Shown here in pieces: positions 19,395 through 27,423 of a stretch of 64,000 nucleotides of DNA. The position numbers were made by a program, and so were the translations under genes. Every line of letters begins with the position of its first letter. Position 1 is the first letter of the stretch. The stretch covers positions 434,001 through 498,000 of the forward strand of contig JADKGN010000005.1 in assembly GCA_016722705.1 (NCBI GenBank), in the 5' to 3' direction. The stretch comes from Candidatus Dechloromonas phosphoritropha (lineage in GTDB: Bacteria; Pseudomonadota; Gammaproteobacteria; Burkholderiales; Rhodocyclaceae). The notes under the pieces were generated by a model, which was given only the letters and a program-made list of their open reading frames with translations, was not told where the DNA came from and ran no database searches.

Positions 19395-19502
19395 ATCGCC
19401 CATGTGCGCCACGCCGATTCGTGGGGTTTGCGCCGACACCTGCTGACGCCCTTGTTGTTGCAGCCGGGAGATGTGCCGCGGCGCCGGGGCGGTGGCGGTT
19501 GA
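19395..19502 (+). pseudogene. Detached C-terminal tail of the DGR reverse transcriptase
   Basis: This stretch continues the RT reading frame after the TGA at 19392-19394 and encodes IAHVRHADSWGLRRHLL followed by a Gly/Arg-rich end, stopping at 19500-19502. The motif belongs to the thumb-like C-terminus of DGR RTs, so the intervening TGA interrupts a once continuous gene (TGG to TGA would be one base change). Confidence 0.65.
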
Positions 19503-19541
19503 CCGGCTGCGGTGAACGCAAGCAGCGGCGATAAATTTTCA

Positions 19542-19560
19542 GGCGCCGCTGCGCGGCGCC
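19542..19560 (-). other. Hairpin after the SEFIR-STAND-FGE gene, paralogous to the one after the VR
   Basis: Perfect stem GGCGCCGC / GCGGCGCC with a three-base loop, just past the stop codon at 19567. On the minus strand the sequence from stop codon through the hairpin (TGAGCACTG, then the stem) closely matches that downstream of the TIR-FGE gene, indicating common origin of the two 3' ends. Confidence 0.6.
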
Positions 19561-19566
19561 CAGTGC

Positions 19567-22373
19567 TCAGCGCGACAGCGCAACAGTGTCCAGCGGCGCC
19601 GCGGGCAGCGCTTCAATGGAGGCACCACGACACACCCGGAAGCCGACGTCGTTACCTCTGTAGCTGGGCTCACCGCCGCCGCCGCGGCGTTCCGGACGAC
19701 ATAGATCTGGTGGGCTACCCCAAGACCCACCACGCAATACCGGATGAACATTTTTTCTATCCGGGTATTGCCCGGCGCTTGGAAATCGTTCAGGCACCGT
19801 TCCCAAACATTCCCGACGAGGTCCATGATCGGCCATGGATCGGGCGCCGCGAGCGGATACACGCCGACGGCCGTCGTCCGGCCGATACCGCTTTCGTAGC
19901 TGTTGGCGCGACTTGCAAGCCATTCGCCGGACCACGGATATTCCCGTTCCTCGGTGCCGGCCTGGGCGACCCACTGCCATTCCCATTCGGTCGGCAAGCG
20001 GACGACCTCAGGTCCGGTCAGCCCGAGCTTTTCGCTCAGCCAGCGGCAGAAAGCGATCGCGTCGTACCACGAGACGTTGATCGCCGGATAATTGGCGAAC
20101 CCCCAGCGGGCCACGCCGGGTTGGTCTTCCCACTTGAGGTCATGCCACCAGCGGGGATTGCGGTAGCCATCGGCGGCGTCCCGGAAAACGGCATACTGCT
20201 GCCAAGTGACCGAGTATTTGGCGATGCTGAAAGGGTGGACCGCAAAGGTCTCGTGCTGGTCGCTTTCCAGTATGACTTTGCCCCCTGGAATGTCGACCCA
20301 GACAATGTCGGGCAGCCCTGCCGTATCAAGGCCGACCCCGCGGCGCGGATCGCCCATCTGGTTGAGGCGCAGGCCGATTTCCTCGCGGCGATGCTGCGGG
20401 GTGGTGTCGGACTCCAGTTCGGCGAGCAGGCGCAGCGGTTCGGGCGCGAGGAAGCTCTTCAGTGGTTCGCGTAGCCCGCCTTCGAGGCTGCGCCAGGCGT
20501 CGATGCCGGCGTCGGCGAAATCGGGGTCGGGTGGCACTGACCGGTGGGGAGCGAGCGCGAGAAGTGCTTCCAAGGCGGGCTTCTGGCGTTCCCAGGTCCA
20601 GCCCAGAAGGTCGCTGCGGCGAACTGCTGCGAGCTGGCCGGATGACGCCTCTTGCTGTCGAGCCTTCTGCCATTCGCCGGCCGCCTGCTCGGCCTGGCGA
20701 CGCAGCGCCAGCTTGTCGCCATACTGCTGGCACCAGGCGTGCAGGCGCGGCCAGTGGCTCAGCAGCGTCTCGTGCGCTAGCTCGATGTGGCGTTCGTCGG
20801 GGTCGACGAGAAATCCCTGCGCGCGCAGCGCGTCGACCAGCGTGCTGACCTCGGGGTCGCTGCGCAAGGGCACGACTTCGGCGGTGCGCCGGGTCGGCAA
20901 CTCGTCGATCACCGTCGCCAGCTCGGCGAACAGGCGCTCGCCGGCACGGGCCAGCGCCGGATCGCTGGCGATCGCCTCGTCGATATCCCTGGCGGCGGTC
21001 TCGACCACCTTCCGCAGTCCGCCCATGTGCCGGTAGCCGGCGAGGGTCAGGCCTTTCTCAGGGTCGCGCCGCTCGAACAACTGCGCCAGCGCCAGCGCGA
21101 GCAGTGGCAGCGCGCCACCCATTTCCTGCGCCGCCGGCAGCAGCTCGGCAAGCAGGTCGGGCTGTACCGCGACACCGCTTTGCTCGGCCGGGCGGACGAT
21201 GATTTCGCGCAGGCGGTCTTCTCCCTTGATGGGGTCGAGGGCGAACAGGGAACGGGTGAACAACTCGCCGCCCAGCCAGTCCAGCAGCCGGGGCATGAAC
21301 TCGCGGCGCAGCGTCAGCACGAGGTAGACCGCCTCGTTGCGCCGCAGCGGCTCGATCAATGCCTGGAAGCGGGCGGCTATGGCCGGCGGCGTCTGGGTAA
21401 ACAACTCCTCGAACTGGTCGGCGAAGAGCAGGATCGGCGCCGGCAGCTTGCCGAGGCTATCGGCCAGCGCCTTGGCCGGGTCGGCGGCGAGCAGTTGCCG
21501 GAGGCGCTCAGCGCGCGGCTTGCCGAGCGGCAGGCGCTCTTCGGGCAGGGTGGCGTCGAGCGTTGCGGCGAGCTGGGCGAAGGGATCGGCCTGCGGCTTA
21601 AAGCGCAGGTAGGTGAGAAGCGGGTGCTTTTTCTTCAGCGCCGGCTCGACGCCGGCGGCGACCAGCGACGACTTGCCGGTTCCCGAACCGCCGACGACGC
21701 TGACGAAGCGTGTCTGTTCGAGACGCTCGACGACGGACTCGCTGTCCGCCTGGCGGCCGAAAAAGAAGTCACATCCCTCGGGCTTGAAGGCGGCGAGCCC
21801 GGGGTAGGGGTTGGCGATCTCCGGCCGGGGCGGTGGAGCGGCTGCCGGTGAGGACGGCGTCGCCGGTTGGGGCGCCGCCAGCGGCGGTAGGCGCCGCAGC
21901 GCTCCGAGCACCGGCGCCGGTGTCGCGGGCTGGTCGGTCAGCAGTCGAAAGAGCGCTTCGTAGTCGTCGTCGAGGCGGAAGTTTTTGTAGTCGCGTAGCG
22001 GCAACGGGATGTGGCGCGGGTCACCGGCCGGCGGCAGCACCGGGACGAAGCGCTTGTTGCTGAATTTCTGGTCGTAGAGCGCCTGCGTGATGTGCTGCGA
22101 TTCCCAGCGCACGCCACGACCGCTGTCGGCCGGCGCGTTGCCGTCGAAGCGCTTGTTGTATTCCTCGGTGCACACGACCAATACCCAGTCGGCCTGTTCG
22201 ATCTGCTCGTTCATCCAGGGACGCCAGCCTTTTTCGAGCCAGGTCTGGAATTGGTCGATGACGGCTTCGACACCATCGTTGCACAGCCCCCTGGCGAGTG
22301 CCAGAACCCAGGCGGAATGGGCGTCGGATTCCTGGGAGTAGCTGATGAAAACGTGCGGTGGGTGGTCGATCAT
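19567..22373 (-). CDS. SEFIR-nSTAND1 NTPase-FGE protein, frameshifted near the C-terminus
   Basis: About 935 aa if corrected. Residues 1-160 are a SEFIR/TIR-like domain (HVFISYSQESDAHSAWVLAL, DWVLVVCTEEYNKRF, RGVRWESQHITQALYD). Then NPYPGLAAFKPEGCDFFFGR opens an nSTAND1 NTPase with Walker A VVGGSGTGKSSLVAAG and Walker B APILLFADQFEELF, followed by a helical winged-helix region (IELAHETLLSHWPRL). The C-terminus is an FGE domain (YPAINVSWYDAIAFCRWLS, VRLPTEWEWQWVAQAG, IMDLVGNVWERC). At the six-A run (19751-19756) the frame shifts; adding one A restores NVHPVLRGGSWGS through GFRVCRGAS and an end resembling that of the TIR-FGE protein. A signal-transducing conflict receptor is inferred. Confidence 0.85.
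19621..19653 (-). repeat. Short TR-like tract (partial VR2) in the second FGE gene
   Basis: Read on the minus strand, the last 33 bases of the FGE domain match the TR 3' end exactly except for two positions where TR has A and this gene has G. Upstream of this tract the two sequences differ at non-adenine positions too, so only the tail looks template-derived. Confidence 0.6.
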
Positions 22374-22541
22374 GGGGTGGTTGGGGAGCAGGCCGGAGGG
22401 TAAATGAATTGTAGGGCGTATCGCCTTGCCCCGAGAAGACGAATGGGTAGCGCCGCCGGGACCGGCCAGCGGGGCAAGTGCATCGGGCGGTGCTGCGGTT
22501 TCGCCGGCCTGACGGCAATTCTGCTTCAGCCGGCAACCCGT

Positions 22542-23228
22542 TTAGCGGTGGGCCAGATGACGCAGCGACAGCGCCGCGAAGGCCAGGCCGACCGCGATGC
22601 CAGCCAGCACGTCGACCGCGACATGCTGGCGTATCGCCATGGTCGACCAGACGATTGCCGCGCAATGCAACCAGTTGGCGACGGCCAGCCAGCGCGGGGC
22701 GTTGATGCTGTTCAGGATGTGCTGCAGCCAGACGGCCGAGAACACGGCAGTCGCCACATGCAGCGAGGGGCAGGCATTGCCCGAAAGATCGATGCCCTTG
22801 ATCATGGCGAGGCCGGGATGGGCGGCCCAATCCACGCTATCCTGCGGAATCGTCGTCGGCCACAGCCAGAACACGACCAGGCAGAACAGGCACAAGGCGC
22901 CGATCCACAGTCCGTAGCCGAGCAACTGGCGGCGATCAGGCAGAAATGCCGGCGCCAGGGACACGTAGACCCAGAGCGAGGCGTAGGCTCCAAAGGCGGC
23001 CGGCGTGAAGGGAATCCACTCGTCGATGATCGTCAGTGGCATCACCGTCGGCGGCGCCAGCGGGTGACGCATCACGCCGAAGTAGCCGGCGAAGAACAGG
23101 AGCATGAAGCCCATCGTGCCGAACGTCTTGAGCGCGCGCAACCTGGAGGCGCGAAGCGCTGCCTGCCGGTACCAGGGAGCTGCCGGGCCATGCTCGACGG
23201 GAAGTGGACTGACTGAAGAAATGCTCAA
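22542..23228 (-). CDS. PAP2-family membrane phosphatase
   Basis: 228 aa from a TTG at 23228 that has GGAG a few bases upstream; longer starts would overlap the divergent ACP gene. Several hydrophobic segments (FMLLFFAGYFGVM, LLGYGLWIGALCLFCLVVFWLW) flank the PAP2 motifs GNACPSLHVATAVFSAVW and STMAIRQHVAVDVLAGIAVG, with the catalytic His pair intact. Such proteins dephosphorylate lipid phosphates at the membrane. It is divergent from the aryl-polyene operon and paralogous to the decayed fragment at 15136-15377. Confidence 0.75.
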   Translation of the reverse strand: MSISSVSPLPVEHGPAAPWYRQAALRASRLRALKTFGTMGFMLLFFAGYFGVMRHPLAPPTVMPLTIIDEWIPFTPAAFGAYASLWVYVSLAPAFLPDRRQLLGYGLWIGALCLFCLVVFWLWPTTIPQDSVDWAAHPGLAMIKGIDLSGNACPSLHVATAVFSAVWLQHILNSINAPRWLAVANWLHCAAIVWSTMAIRQHVAVDVLAGIAVGLAFAALSLRHLAHR

Positions 23229-23309
23229 ACCATCTCCGCAAGAAGGTTGCCGGCGTCCTCCGTGGCCCGCGCCAAGCGGCGCGGGGAAGGTCGGACAGGC
23301 ATTTTGACC

Positions 23310-23315
23310 TATAAT
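23310..23315 (+). promoter_or_regulatory. -10 box for the aryl-polyene operon
   Basis: A perfect TATAAT lies 10 bases upstream of the first ATG (23326). No strong -35 hexamer is seen 17 bp upstream. With initiation about seven bases beyond the box, the leader would be only a few bases and there is no Shine-Dalgarno sequence, so the first gene may be translated from a nearly leaderless mRNA. Confidence 0.5.
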
Positions 23316-23325
23316 TCCACCCATC

Positions 23326-23562
23326 ATGGATTCCCTGACCATTATTCGCGAGTTTCTCGACAGCCGCCTGGAAATTGCTCCGGAGAGGGTCCTTCCCGAA
23401 GCGAAACTTGACGATCTCGATGTCGACTCGCTGATGCTGGCCGAGATCGTGTTCGAATTCGAGGATCGCTTCAATCTGACTCTGCGCAGGGGTATCAAGA
23501 GTCCGCGCACGGTCGGCGAGTTGGTTGCGCTCATGGACCGGCTACGCGGCGAGCAGGGCTGA
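23326..23562 (+). CDS. Acyl carrier protein, aryl-polyene cluster
   Basis: 78 aa ACP with the phosphopantetheine attachment motif DDLDVDSLMLAEIVFEFEDRF (Ser in DSL). First gene of a long plus-strand operon of fatty-acid-like enzymes. It should carry the growing polyene chain. It is followed five bases later by a ketosynthase. No ribosome binding site precedes the ATG, see the promoter entry. Confidence 0.85.
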   Translation: MDSLTIIREFLDSRLEIAPERVLPEAKLDDLDVDSLMLAEIVFEFEDRFNLTLRRGIKSPRTVGELVALMDRLRGEQG

Positions 23563-23566
23563 GAAG

Positions 23567-24814
23567 ATGACCCGGCGGCGAGTTGCGGTGACCGGCCTGG
23601 GCTTGGTCAGCCCCTATGGCGGCGATACTGTTGACTTCTTTACCCGTCTGCTGGCCGGGGAATCGGCGATCGGTTTCCTGCGTACCGACGACGTTCCCCG
23701 CCCGCTGGCCATGCCTTTCGTCAGTTGTACCGGCTTCTCCGCCGATGCTACGCTCGGTCGCGCGCTGGCGGGAACACTCGACCGCTTCGCCCAGCTTGGC
23801 GTCGCCGCAGCCTTCGCCGCGTGGGACGATGCCGGCTTCCCGCGCAAGGACGCGGCTCCGGATCGGGAAAGCTGGGGGGTGGCGTGGGGCACTGCGCTCG
23901 GCGGCACGCTCGCTTACGAGAAGGGTTACCGGGATCTCTGGCAACGAGGCCGCGAGCGCCTGTCACCGCTCTCGCTGATCCATGGCCTGAACAACGCGGC
24001 GAATGCTCATATTTCGATCCAGCTTGGGCTGGGAGGCGTCAGCATGACCCATACCGTCGCCTGCGCCTCTTCCGCCATCGCCATCGGCGAGGCCTTTCGC
24101 CGCGTGCGAAGCGGCGAGGCGCCGGTCATGGTGAGCGGCGGCTCGGATGCGCCGCAGGCCTACGCCGTGGCCCGGGCCTGGGAGGCCTTTCACGTCCTCG
24201 CCAGCGGCGACGAATTTACCGCGCCGCAGTCCTGCCGCCCGTTCAGCGTTGACCGCGGCGGTCTTGTCCTCGGCGAGGGCGGGGCAGCGCTGGTGCTCGA
24301 GGACTGGGACCATGCCGTCGCTCGCGGCGCCCGCATCCACGGCGAGATGCTCGGTTACGGCACGACCTGCGACCATAGCCACCTGGTGCGCCCGGTGGCG
24401 GCCGGGCAGGTCCGGGCGCTGCACGCCGCGCTGGCCGATGCCGGCCTGGCCCCTGGTGACATCGACTACGTTAACGCCCACGGCACGGCGACTGCTGAAG
24501 GCGATCCGGTGGAGGTGGCGGCGCTACGCACGGTATTCGGCGAACGCGCGGCGCGGCTGCCGGTCAGCGCGACCAAGTCGATGCACGGTCACCAGCTCGG
24601 CGCCGCCGGAGCTGTCGAGGCGATCGTCACCGTGCTCGCCCTGCGCGAGCAGGCGTTGCCGCCGACGGCCCATCTCGCTGACCTCGACCCCGCCTGTGCC
24701 GGTGTCGGCCACGTCCTCACCGCCCGCCGTGGCCAGAACCTGCGGGCGGCCCTGTCCAACACATTCGCCTTTGGCGGCAGCAACGCGGTGCTCGCTTTCC
24801 GCGCTGTTGCCTGA
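23567..24814 (+). CDS. Beta-ketoacyl-ACP synthase (FabF type)
   Basis: 415 aa from ATG at 23567 (MTRRRVAVTGLGLVSPYGG). The Cys-His-His triad is intact: THTVACASSAIAIG (Cys), NAHGTATAEGDPVE (His) and KSMHGHQLGAAGAVE (His). The glycine-rich C-terminus NTFAFGGSNAVLAF is typical of FabF. It condenses malonyl-ACP with the acyl chain during polyene synthesis. It lies between two ACP genes, unlike the most common aryl-polyene order, in which the ketosynthases cluster at the end. Confidence 0.88.
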   Translation: MTRRRVAVTGLGLVSPYGGDTVDFFTRLLAGESAIGFLRTDDVPRPLAMPFVSCTGFSADATLGRALAGTLDRFAQLGVAAAFAAWDDAGFPRKDAAPDRESWGVAWGTALGGTLAYEKGYRDLWQRGRERLSPLSLIHGLNNAANAHISIQLGLGGVSMTHTVACASSAIAIGEAFRRVRSGEAPVMVSGGSDAPQAYAVARAWEAFHVLASGDEFTAPQSCRPFSVDRGGLVLGEGGAALVLEDWDHAVARGARIHGEMLGYGTTCDHSHLVRPVAAGQVRALHAALADAGLAPGDIDYVNAHGTATAEGDPVEVAALRTVFGERAARLPVSATKSMHGHQLGAAGAVEAIVTVLALREQALPPTAHLADLDPACAGVGHVLTARRGQNLRAALSNTFAFGGSNAVLAFRAVA

Positions 24815-24835
24815 TCGAATCACGGAACAACTGCC

Positions 24836-25120
24836 ATGACCCAAGAAATTTCCCCGGAAACCGTCGAAAACCTGCTCCCGGAGGTCGCCGAGATGATCGT
24901 CGAGGCCCTCAATCTGGAAATGACGTCGGCCGAGATCGAGCCCGACGCGCCGCTGTTCGGCGAGGGACTCGGTCTCGACTCGATCGACGTCCTGGAAATC
25001 GCGCTGGTCATTTCCAAGCGCTACGGCTTCCAGTTGCGCTCGGACAACGAGGACAACGTCCGCATCTTTTCCTCGCTGCGCACCCTGGCTTCACACATCG
25101 CCGCCCAGCGCAGCAAATGA
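24836..25120 (+). CDS. Acyl carrier protein, second copy
   Basis: 94 aa with the carrier motif EGLGLDSIDVLEIALVISKRYG (Ser in DSID), matching the longer ACP (ApeE/ApeF type) of aryl-polyene clusters. Two distinct ACPs are a standard feature of these pathways. Its stop overlaps the start of the next gene by four bases. Confidence 0.88.
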   Translation: MTQEISPETVENLLPEVAEMIVEALNLEMTSAEIEPDAPLFGEGLGLDSIDVLEIALVISKRYGFQLRSDNEDNVRIFSSLRTLASHIAAQRSK

Positions 25121-25791
25121 CCCTGACTCCGGCCAACCTGCTGCGTGCCCTCGCGCTGTTCGCCCTGGCGGCGGCATGGGCCTGGCTGGCGCATCAGGGC
25201 AGCGCCGGGGAGGGTAATCCGGATTTTGCCGCCGCGCTGGCTGCCTTGCCGGTCGTCGCCATCGTCGTCATGCTGCTGTGGCGCGTCCGTAACCCGCTAT
25301 GGATCGCCGGCGGCGGTCTCGCCGTGCTCGGCCTGCTTGCCTGGCTGTGGCCGGCGCTGCGCCACAACGTCGCGTTGCTCTATTACATCCAGCACCTCGG
25401 CACCAACCTGGCGCTTGCCATTCTGTTCGGACGCAGCCTGTTCGGCCCGCGCGAAGCCCTGGTCACACAGTTCTCGCGGAAGGCGCATGGCGGCGTCATC
25501 TCCGCCGCCAAGGCAGATTACACGCGCCAGGTGACGATCGCCTGGAGCATTTTCTTCATCACCACAGCGCTGCTGTCGACCGCGCTGTTCTGGCTGGCCC
25601 CGCCGGCCGTCTGGTCGGTCTTTGCCAATCTGCTGACGCTGCCGCTGATCGGGCTAATGTTCGCCGTCGAGTACTGCTTCCGCTGGTGCGTTCTGTCGCC
25701 GGCAGACCGTTCCACTATTGCCGACACCATTCGCGGCTACCGGGCGGCGATGCGCCAGCGCCACGCCGACAATCTGGCCAGGCGCCCATGA
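25117..25791 (+). CDS. COG4648-type membrane protein of aryl-polyene cluster (ApeG-like)
   Basis: 224 aa, six or so hydrophobic segments (LLRALALFALAAAWAWLAH, FAAALAALPVVAIVVMLLW, GGLAVLGLLAWLWPAL, IAWSIFFITTALLSTALFWL, LLTLPLIGLMFAVEYCFRW). The arrangement and the loop LYYIQHLGTNLALAILFGRSLFGPREALVTQFSR match the unnamed membrane protein always found between the ACP and AMP-ligase genes of aryl-polyene clusters. Function unknown; sits in the inner membrane. Confidence 0.75.
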   Translation: MTLTPANLLRALALFALAAAWAWLAHQGSAGEGNPDFAAALAALPVVAIVVMLLWRVRNPLWIAGGGLAVLGLLAWLWPALRHNVALLYYIQHLGTNLALAILFGRSLFGPREALVTQFSRKAHGGVISAAKADYTRQVTIAWSIFFITTALLSTALFWLAPPAVWSVFANLLTLPLIGLMFAVEYCFRWCVLSPADRSTIADTIRGYRAAMRQRHADNLARRP

Positions 25792-27131
25792 ACGCGGTGC
25801 CGCTGCTCGGGCACGCCAGCCTCGACGATGTTCTTGCCTGGCGGCCGTCGGGTCCGGTCCGCGTGCGCGAATTCCTCGCCGACGCGGCGTCGCTGGCGGC
25901 ACAACTGCCGGCCGGTCGCAACTTCCTCAACCTCTGCCACGACCGCTACCGCTTCACCGTGGGGCTGGCGGCCGGGCTGATCAGCGGGCGGACCAGTCTG
26001 CAACCTGCCGCGCAATCAGCGGATACGCTGCGTCAGGTGCGGGCCGCTTGCCCCGACGTCTTCTGCCTGTGCGATGGTGATTTCGACAGCGGCGATCTGC
26101 CGCGCTTCGACTTTCCGGAGCTTATTGCGGTCGACCCGGAAAAAGTGGTCAAAATCCCCGAGATTCCCGCCGCCCGCATCGCCGCCCGCCTGTTCACCTC
26201 GGGCTCGACGGGCCTGCCGCTGCCGCACGACAAGACCTGGGGCGGCCTGGCGAGGAACGGACGGGCTGGCGCCAGGCGGCTGGGAATGGTCGCCCGCCCG
26301 CACGCGATCGTCGCCACCGTACCGGCCCAGCACAGCTACGGCTTTGAATCGACAGTGCTGCTCGCGCTGCACGGAAACTGCCCCTTCTGGACGGGCAAGC
26401 CGTTCTACCCGCAGGACATCATCACTGCCCTCGACGCGGTCCCGCGGCCGCGGATGCTGGTGACCACGCCCTTTCATCTCGCTGCCCTGCTGGCGGCGGG
26501 CCTCGACCTGCCGGCCGTCGACCTGTTGCTCTCGGCCACCGCACCGCTCTCCGCGCAGTTGGCCGCCGAGGCCGAGAGGCGCTTCGCCGCGCCGCTGCAC
26601 GAGATCTACGGCTGCACCGAAGCCGGCCAGATCGCCAGCCGGCGCACGACCGCCGATCAGGCCTGGCGCTTGCTGGCCGATGTCCGGCTGGAGCAGGATG
26701 GTGAGCGGACGACGGCTTTTGGCGGCCATGTCGAGGGCCGCGTGGTGTTGTCCGACAGCATCGAGATCCTTGGCGACGGGCGTTTCCTGTTGCATGGCCG
26801 CCATGCCGACCTCGTCAACATCGCCGGCAAGCGCTCTTCGCTCGCTTACCTGAACCACCAGATCGCCGCGCTGCCGGGCGTGGCCGATGCCGTCTTCTTC
26901 CTGCCCGACGACGAAACGACCGATGGCATCGGCCGCCTGTGCGCCCTCGTCGTCGCGCCCGGGGTCGCGCGCCGGCAACTGCTGGCGGCGCTGCGCGAAC
27001 GTATCGATCCGGCTTTCTTGCCGCGGCCGCTGATCCTGGTCGACGCCTTGCCGCGCGACGCGACCGGCAAATTGCCGCGCGAGCGGCTGCTCGGGCTGTA
27101 TGCCAGCCACAAGTCCGATGCAGTCCGCTGA
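25788..27131 (+). CDS. AMP-dependent acyl/aryl ligase (ApeH-like)
   Basis: 447 aa from the ATG at 25788 (ATGA overlap with the previous stop). The adenylation motifs ARLFTSGSTGLPLPHDKTW and EIYGCTEAGQIASRRT are clear, as is the C-terminal VDALPRDATGKLPRERLL with the catalytic lysine. The enzyme is shorter than typical acyl-CoA synthetases, as in ApeH, and probably activates the aromatic starter (e.g. 4-hydroxybenzoate) for loading onto ACP. Confidence 0.82.
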   Translation: MNAVPLLGHASLDDVLAWRPSGPVRVREFLADAASLAAQLPAGRNFLNLCHDRYRFTVGLAAGLISGRTSLQPAAQSADTLRQVRAACPDVFCLCDGDFDSGDLPRFDFPELIAVDPEKVVKIPEIPAARIAARLFTSGSTGLPLPHDKTWGGLARNGRAGARRLGMVARPHAIVATVPAQHSYGFESTVLLALHGNCPFWTGKPFYPQDIITALDAVPRPRMLVTTPFHLAALLAAGLDLPAVDLLLSATAPLSAQLAAEAERRFAAPLHEIYGCTEAGQIASRRTTADQAWRLLADVRLEQDGERTTAFGGHVEGRVVLSDSIEILGDGRFLLHGRHADLVNIAGKRSSLAYLNHQIAALPGVADAVFFLPDDETTDGIGRLCALVVAPGVARRQLLAALRERIDPAFLPRPLILVDALPRDATGKLPRERLLGLYASHKSDAVR

Positions 27132-27423
27132 GTTTGCCTGGATCGTGCCGCCGGACCATCCGGCGCTGAGCGGACACTTTCCTGGCCGTCCGATCGTGCC
27201 TGGCGTCGTCCTCATCGACCGCGCCATCCTGTTCGCCGAACACCTCCACGGTCGCGCCGACATTCGCTGGCAGATTGCCAGCGCCAAGTTCTTCAGCCCG
27301 GCCGGGCCGGGTGAAGCGCTCTTGTTCACGCTCGAGGTCAGGGGCAACGGCGCGATTGCCTTCGGCGTACATGCCGGCGGACGCGCCGTCGCTTCCGGCC
27401 GCCTGACGCCGACCACCCCATGA
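27118..27423 (+). CDS. 3-hydroxyacyl-ACP dehydratase, hot-dog fold (ApeI-like)
   Basis: 101 aa from the ATG at 27118; another ATG at 27100 is possible but deeper inside the preceding gene. The signature EFAWIVPPDHPALSGHFPGRPIVPGVVLID is the FabZ/FabA dehydratase motif with the catalytic His (HFPGRPIVPG). It dehydrates 3-hydroxyacyl chains to build the conjugated polyene. Its stop overlaps the acyltransferase start. Confidence 0.82.
   Translation: MQSAEFAWIVPPDHPALSGHFPGRPIVPGVVLIDRAILFAEHLHGRADIRWQIASAKFFSPAGPGEALLFTLEVRGNGAIAFGVHAGGRAVASGRLTPTTP

Noticed and set aside
17694..19439. 581-codon minus-strand frame across TR and RT
   Set aside because: It runs antisense to the RT motifs and TR; only the separate frame at 18053-18397 on that strand (Avd) has family features and a ribosome binding site.
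19567..19690. A full second VR in the SEFIR-STAND-FGE gene
   Set aside because: Only the last 33 bases match the TR with A-only changes; further upstream many differences are at C, G or T positions.
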